42,748 nt of DNA. Source: Candidatus Wildermuthbacteria bacterium. Lineage in GTDB: Bacteria > Patescibacteriota > Minisyncoccia > Minisyncoccales > UBA10102. A program made the translations under genes and the position numbers. The stretch's first letter is position 1. The number at the start of each line of letters is the position of its first letter. Where the stretch lies: NCBI GenBank assembly GCA_016181405.1, contig JACOZJ010000003.1:1-42748 (forward strand). Reading direction: 5' to 3'. Positions 39,899 to 42,748 of this stretch are shown here, one piece after another. The notes beneath the pieces are model-generated. The model was given only the letters and a program-made list of their open reading frames with translations. It was not told the DNA's origin and made no database searches.

Positions 39899-40939
39899 CT
39901 ATGGCGCTGGGGTCGGCGTTGGGCTTGGCGCACGGATTCCTTTAAGGAATGCATCCGTGAGAAGCAAACCTTGGTCCGCCGGAATGATGACCAACTCCAC
40001 GTTGTCTGCGATTCTGTTCACCGTAGCGTACTGGATGACCTCTTCGGTGAGTGACTCAGCGATGAGCTTGTTCGCCTGTGCCTGCTGTTCGGCGACCAGA
40101 CGAATGGCTTCCGCCTCGCCCTGCGCGCGAAGGACCGTGAATTGCCGTTCACCTTCGGCTTGGGCGATGCGTGCGTCGGCCTCACCCTTTGCTCGGGCCT
40201 GCGCTTGGCGAGCTTCCACCTCAATCTGCCGGAGGCGGTTCTCGGCTTCCAACGCCCGTTGCGATGCGACTACCTTCGCCTCGACGGCCTCCGCGAACGA
40301 AGGCGAGAATTCGAAGTTCGTAATCGCGACCGCCTTGACTAGGATACCGTGTGGTTCCACACGGAGTTTGAGTGCCGATTCAATTTCATCGCGTATCTTA
40401 GGGCGTTCGGTGATGAGCGCCTCTGCGTTATAGCGGGCGGTCACGGCTTTGACGCTTTCCTGGACCGATGGCACCATGATGCGCGCGATGTAGTCGCGCC
40501 GGAGAGTCTGATATATTGTGTTCACGCGGCCAGGGTCGAGCGAATAGTTCACCGTCACCTGTGTCGCGACGTCCTGCAGGTCATGCGAGGCCGCCGCCGC
40601 GTCGGCAGAAAAAGGATGCTCCTGTACATCCATCACCTCTACCGACTCCAAGAAAAAGGGATTCCGGAAATGAAGCCCCTCCCCGAAGGTCGTGTCGGTT
40701 ACCGCGCCGGCGCGAACGAGTACGCCCCGTTCGGCAGGGTCAATCATCACCACCGATATGGCGGCGAAGAAAGCCACTAGGACCACGAGCACGGCGGGCA
40801 CAATAGCCCAGGCTCGCACCTCCACACGGGATTCGGAGTTGCCGTACCTACTGGACTCGCTCTTACTCACTCGCAAGACCAGGACTGCGACGACCACCAA
40901 GGACAGAAGAACCAAGAGTATCTGCAGGAATTCCATCAT
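39899..40939 (-). CDS. SPFH/prohibitin-family membrane protein
   Basis: The protein has about 346 residues. Two N-terminal hydrophobic segments (about 4-22 and 46-68) precede the SPFH domain, which begins IDPAERGVLVRAGAVTDTTFGEGLHFRNPF. VNYSLDPGRVNTIYQTLRRDYIARIMVPSVQESVKAVTARYNAEALITERPKIRDEI matches the prohibitin core. A long Glu/Ala/Arg coiled coil follows (about 220-300), then a PTPTPAP tail. Such proteins form rings that scaffold membrane microdomains or proteases. The start is placed at 40939, eight bases after a GGAGG site; the track start at 40993 lies near the -10 box. High GC and the consensus ribosome site set it apart from nearby genes. Confidence 0.88.
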   Translation of the reverse strand: MMEFLQILLVLLSLVVVAVLVLRVSKSESSRYGNSESRVEVRAWAIVPAVLVVLVAFFAAISVVMIDPAERGVLVRAGAVTDTTFGEGLHFRNPFFLESVEVMDVQEHPFSADAAAASHDLQDVATQVTVNYSLDPGRVNTIYQTLRRDYIARIMVPSVQESVKAVTARYNAEALITERPKIRDEIESALKLRVEPHGILVKAVAITNFEFSPSFAEAVEAKVVASQRALEAENRLRQIEVEARQAQARAKGEADARIAQAEGERQFTVLRAQGEAEAIRLVAEQQAQANKLIAESLTEEVIQYATVNRIADNVELVIIPADQGLLLTDAFLKGIRAPSPTPTPAP

Positions 40940-40983
40940 CCAACCATCCTCCGTTTTCTTTGGGCGCCAAGTTACCAGCATAT

Positions 40984-41012
40984 TGTATACCATACTCTCT
41001 TGCTTCTGTCAA
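40984..41012 (-). promoter_or_regulatory. Promoter of the SPFH-lipoprotein operon
   Basis: On the minus strand: consensus TTGACA (41012-41007), a 17-bp spacer and TATACA (40989-40984). The predicted start near 40977 gives a 38-nt leader with the GGAGG site at 40952-40948. Confidence 0.7.
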
Positions 41013-41102
41013 TATTTAGCTACTTTGCAAAAATAATAATTTTGTGGCATATGGCTAACATTAGCAGAGGAATATTTGAAGCTATTAAACCAAAACACAG
41101 AG

Positions 41103-41131
41103 TTGACGGCTTAGGAAAAATGTGATATATA
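41103..41131 (+). promoter_or_regulatory. Promoter of the PP2C-like gene
   Basis: TTGACG (41103-41108), a 17-bp spacer and an extended -10, TGA-TATATA (41123-41131). The predicted start near 41138 leaves a 28-nt leader containing a GAGGTGGGG ribosome-site-like stretch. Confidence 0.6.
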
Positions 41132-41165
41132 AAATACTGCAGTTCTTTGAGAAATGAGGTGGGGT

Positions 41166-41981
41166 ATGCTTACTCTTTATACCCGCTCCATTATGTATCC
41201 CATAAATTGGTCGAACGTTCCTCTTGCGCTGCCAGAAGACGCGGCACGCATTGGGTTTCATAAGCCCATCTTCGTGGTAGCCGATGGAGTAACCCGTTCA
41301 TCGAAGGTGGGACAAGGAAATCTGTCCATGGCGCTCGGGGCGCACAATGCCGCTAACATATTCTGCAACACGGTAATGGAGTTTCTGCAGTTGCCCATCC
41401 CTCTTGATGCTTCAATCCTGCGAGAGGCATTTATCGCGGGAAACAACGCATTGAGCCAGTTGAACAAGGCATACGGAGTTTCTCCGGAGAACACCGATTG
41501 GCTTAAGCGCGACCTCTTCGGTGTGTGTGCCGCCCTGGGATTTCTTGCAGACGACATGTTCTTTTTCGGGTGGATTGGAGATTGCGGAGTTGCGGTCTTC
41601 GACTCGCAAGATGTCCCAAAGCTCATCACTCCGGAAAAAGTCTCCGCGCTCGAGCGATTCCGAGATGGTCTCCAAATGCCCGAGGATCAAAGGATGATTT
41701 TCTGGAGACGAGAACTAAGAAACCATCCGGGCATGGGGGCCACATACGGAGTAGCTACAGGACAGAGGGAAGCAGAACCCTACTTTGAGCAAGGAGCAAT
41801 TCCAGTCAAAGAAGGAGATTTGCTACTCCTCTATACAGACTCCATGGGTCCAGTCGTGATCGGAGATAAAAACTTCAGAGATGCCTTAAGGTCTAAGGAG
41901 CCCGGCATCCCGCCTTTTCCCTACCAGGAACACTCCGACGCGACTGTAATATCAGTCGTCATCTCTCAAGAGCGTTCATGA
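41166..41981 (+). CDS. PP2C-like protein phosphatase domain protein
   Basis: The protein has about 271 residues. PP2C-type motifs appear in order: FVVADGVTRSS (metal-binding Asp, the DG motif), GWIGDCGVAVFD (second metal site), GDLLLLYTDSMGPVV (TDG-like, here TDS) and SDATVISVVIS (final Asp). It would dephosphorylate Ser/Thr residues with Mn/Mg, or act as a regulatory relative given the TDG-to-TDS change. The ATG at 41166, just after GAGGTGGGG, is preferred over 41154. No kinase gene is in the window, so the partner is unknown. Confidence 0.78.
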   Translation: MLTLYTRSIMYPINWSNVPLALPEDAARIGFHKPIFVVADGVTRSSKVGQGNLSMALGAHNAANIFCNTVMEFLQLPIPLDASILREAFIAGNNALSQLNKAYGVSPENTDWLKRDLFGVCAALGFLADDMFFFGWIGDCGVAVFDSQDVPKLITPEKVSALERFRDGLQMPEDQRMIFWRRELRNHPGMGATYGVATGQREAEPYFEQGAIPVKEGDLLLLYTDSMGPVVIGDKNFRDALRSKEPGIPPFPYQEHSDATVISVVISQERS

Positions 41982-41990
41982 CAAACATCG

Positions 41991-42031
41991 AAGGTCTGCC
42001 TATATCAGTAAAATGGCAGGCCTTTTCTTTT
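41991..42031 (+). terminator. Terminator after the PP2C-like gene
   Basis: AAGGTCTGCC (41991-42000) and GGCAGGCCTT (42015-42024) form a 10-bp stem with one G-T pair and a 14-nt loop, followed by TTCTTTTATTT. Confidence 0.75.
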
Positions 42032-42084
42032 ATTTCTGCAAAATACCTGGGATATTGTACCGGGGCTATTCCAGTACCGCCAAG

Positions 42085-42113
42085 TTGCGCGGATTTTAAT
42101 TTTGTTGCATAAT
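42085..42113 (+). promoter_or_regulatory. Probable mnmA promoter
   Basis: TTGCGC (42085-42090), a 17-bp spacer and CATAAT (42108-42113). The predicted start near 42120 is three bases before the ATG at 42123. Confidence 0.45.
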
Positions 42114-42122
42114 ATAGAGGCT

Positions 42123-42748
42123 ATGGCGAAGGAAAAAGGGAAAGTTTTTGTGGGAATGTCGGGCGGGGTGGATTCGAGCGTTGCCGCGGCCTTGCTCAAA
42201 AAGGCTGGTTTTAATGTTGTTGGAATTTATATGAAATGCTGGTCCGCTGAATTGAGTCCATCCTGCACAGCAAACGACGACGAAAGAATGGCGCGGCTCG
42301 CGGCCAGCCATTTGGGTATTCCATTCTATGTCTGGAATTTTATTGATGAGTACAAAAAGCGAGTGGTTGATTACATGATTGAGGGGTACCGAAACGGAGT
42401 TACGCCGAATCCCGACATGATGTGCAACAAGGAAATAAAGTTTGGTTTGTTTTTTGACAAGGCAATGGCGCTCGGGGCAGATTATGTGGCAACCGGGCAT
42501 TATGCTCGCATCCAGCACGTGAGAAATATTTCTTCCGCTTCGTCCGCCAAACCTCCTCTCGAAAAAGCCCGCCCTTTACTGCTTACCGGCAAAGATTCAA
42601 ATAAAGACCAGTCATACTTTTTGGCGTTTATAAAAGCTGAAGTTTTAGACCGAGTATTATTTCCCATTGGCAATTATACCAAGCCCGAGGTGCGGGAGAT
42701 GGCTCGGAAATTCGGTTTGCCGAACGCGGAGCGCAAAGACAGTCAGGG
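42123..42748 (+). CDS. mnmA: tRNA 2-thiouridylase MnmA (partial, cut by window end)
   Basis: The reading frame is open to the window edge (208 codons), which is why the ORF track lacks it. The PP-loop is VGMSGGVDSSVAAALL. VVGIYMKCWS and NPDMMCNKEIKFGLFFDKA (catalytic Cys in MMCN) follow, then DYVATGHYARI and GKDSNKDQSYFLAFI, all MnmA signatures. It thiolates U34 of the Lys, Glu and Gln tRNAs using sulfur relayed from a cysteine desulfurase. About 15-20 residues near RIQHVRNISSASSAKPP look like a linker longer than usual. The C-terminal third lies outside the window. Confidence 0.95.
   Translation, partial: MAKEKGKVFVGMSGGVDSSVAAALLKKAGFNVVGIYMKCWSAELSPSCTANDDERMARLAASHLGIPFYVWNFIDEYKKRVVDYMIEGYRNGVTPNPDMMCNKEIKFGLFFDKAMALGADYVATGHYARIQHVRNISSASSAKPPLEKARPLLLTGKDSNKDQSYFLAFIKAEVLDRVLFPIGNYTKPEVREMARKFGLPNAERKDSQ

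Noticed and set aside
1-42748. CRISPR arrays, insertion sequences, prophage genes, rRNA genes
   Set aside because: No regularly spaced repeats, transposase or integrase motifs, phage structural genes or rRNA signatures were seen.

Overview
The window looks like a chromosomal segment of a Candidate Phyla Radiation (Patescibacteria, probably Parcubacteria-like) bacterium. The evidence is a compact S12-to-Map ribosomal block with no rpmD (L30) between S5 and L15, an S7 lacking its usual N-terminus, many small or reduced proteins, and a long array of unfamiliar surface proteins. TGA is used as an ordinary stop (for example in L14, Adk and Map), so the code appears to be table 11 rather than the TGA=Gly code of Gracilibacteria/SR1. 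No rRNA, CRISPR array, transposase or phage gene was recognised.

Layout. (1) 1-1800: an HD-domain nucleotidase-like gene, a palindrome-rich gap, a small conserved unknown gene and a membrane-anchored SH3-like protein. (2) 1850-14670: a large envelope locus. It starts with a 1034-residue SdrD-type adhesin that has a peptidoglycan-binding-like region and a C-terminal membrane anchor. A SipW-type locus follows: proteins sharing an exported N-terminal module but ending in different C-terminal domains (jelly roll plus vWA, beta-helix, a Trp-rich domain), a lamin-tail protein, a small anchored beta protein and a Ser/His (ER-type/SipW) signal peptidase. A coiled-coil protein with a C-terminal membrane anchor closes it. 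(3) 14650-16740: HU, an ECF-like sigma factor and a DUF5667-type membrane protein that may be its anti-sigma partner, closed by a 15-bp bidirectional terminator. (4) 16738-18214, minus strand: tRNA-Pro(GGG) feeding directly into corA, a partial second copy of the tRNA 5' part, and rpmB. (5) 18300-35100: an M50 protease, then rpsL-rpsG-fusA-(Phd-like small ORF)-tuf, rpsJ, rplC to rplO, secY, adk and map. (6) 35150-39280: WG-repeat protein, glycosyltransferase, GalT-like protein, DedA, TpiA and a YkuK-like protein. (7) 39300-41980: a hairpin-rich gap, then a GC-rich minus-strand pair (lipoprotein, SPFH/prohibitin) with strong Shine-Dalgarno sites, and a PP2C-like phosphatase. (8) mnmA, cut by the window edge.

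How it works together. The translation block is a typical essential operon, with internal control points at tuf (own promoter and terminator) and at rplC (promoter plus a possible attenuator). The envelope locus reads as one functional unit: a dedicated signal peptidase sits among several exported proteins that share an N-terminal segment resembling SipW substrates (TasA/camelysin type), which suggests assembly of a multi-component cell-surface layer, fibre or adhesion apparatus. The sigma/anti-sigma pair just downstream is a candidate regulator.

The most unusual genome-wide trait is promoter geometry. At about nine genes the -10 hexamer ends only 5-9 nt before the ATG and no Shine-Dalgarno sequence is visible, which predicts leaderless mRNAs. 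The GC-rich SPFH/lipoprotein pair instead has classical AGGAGG-type sites, which suggests a different origin. Function assignments rest on reading motifs by eye; no database search was possible.
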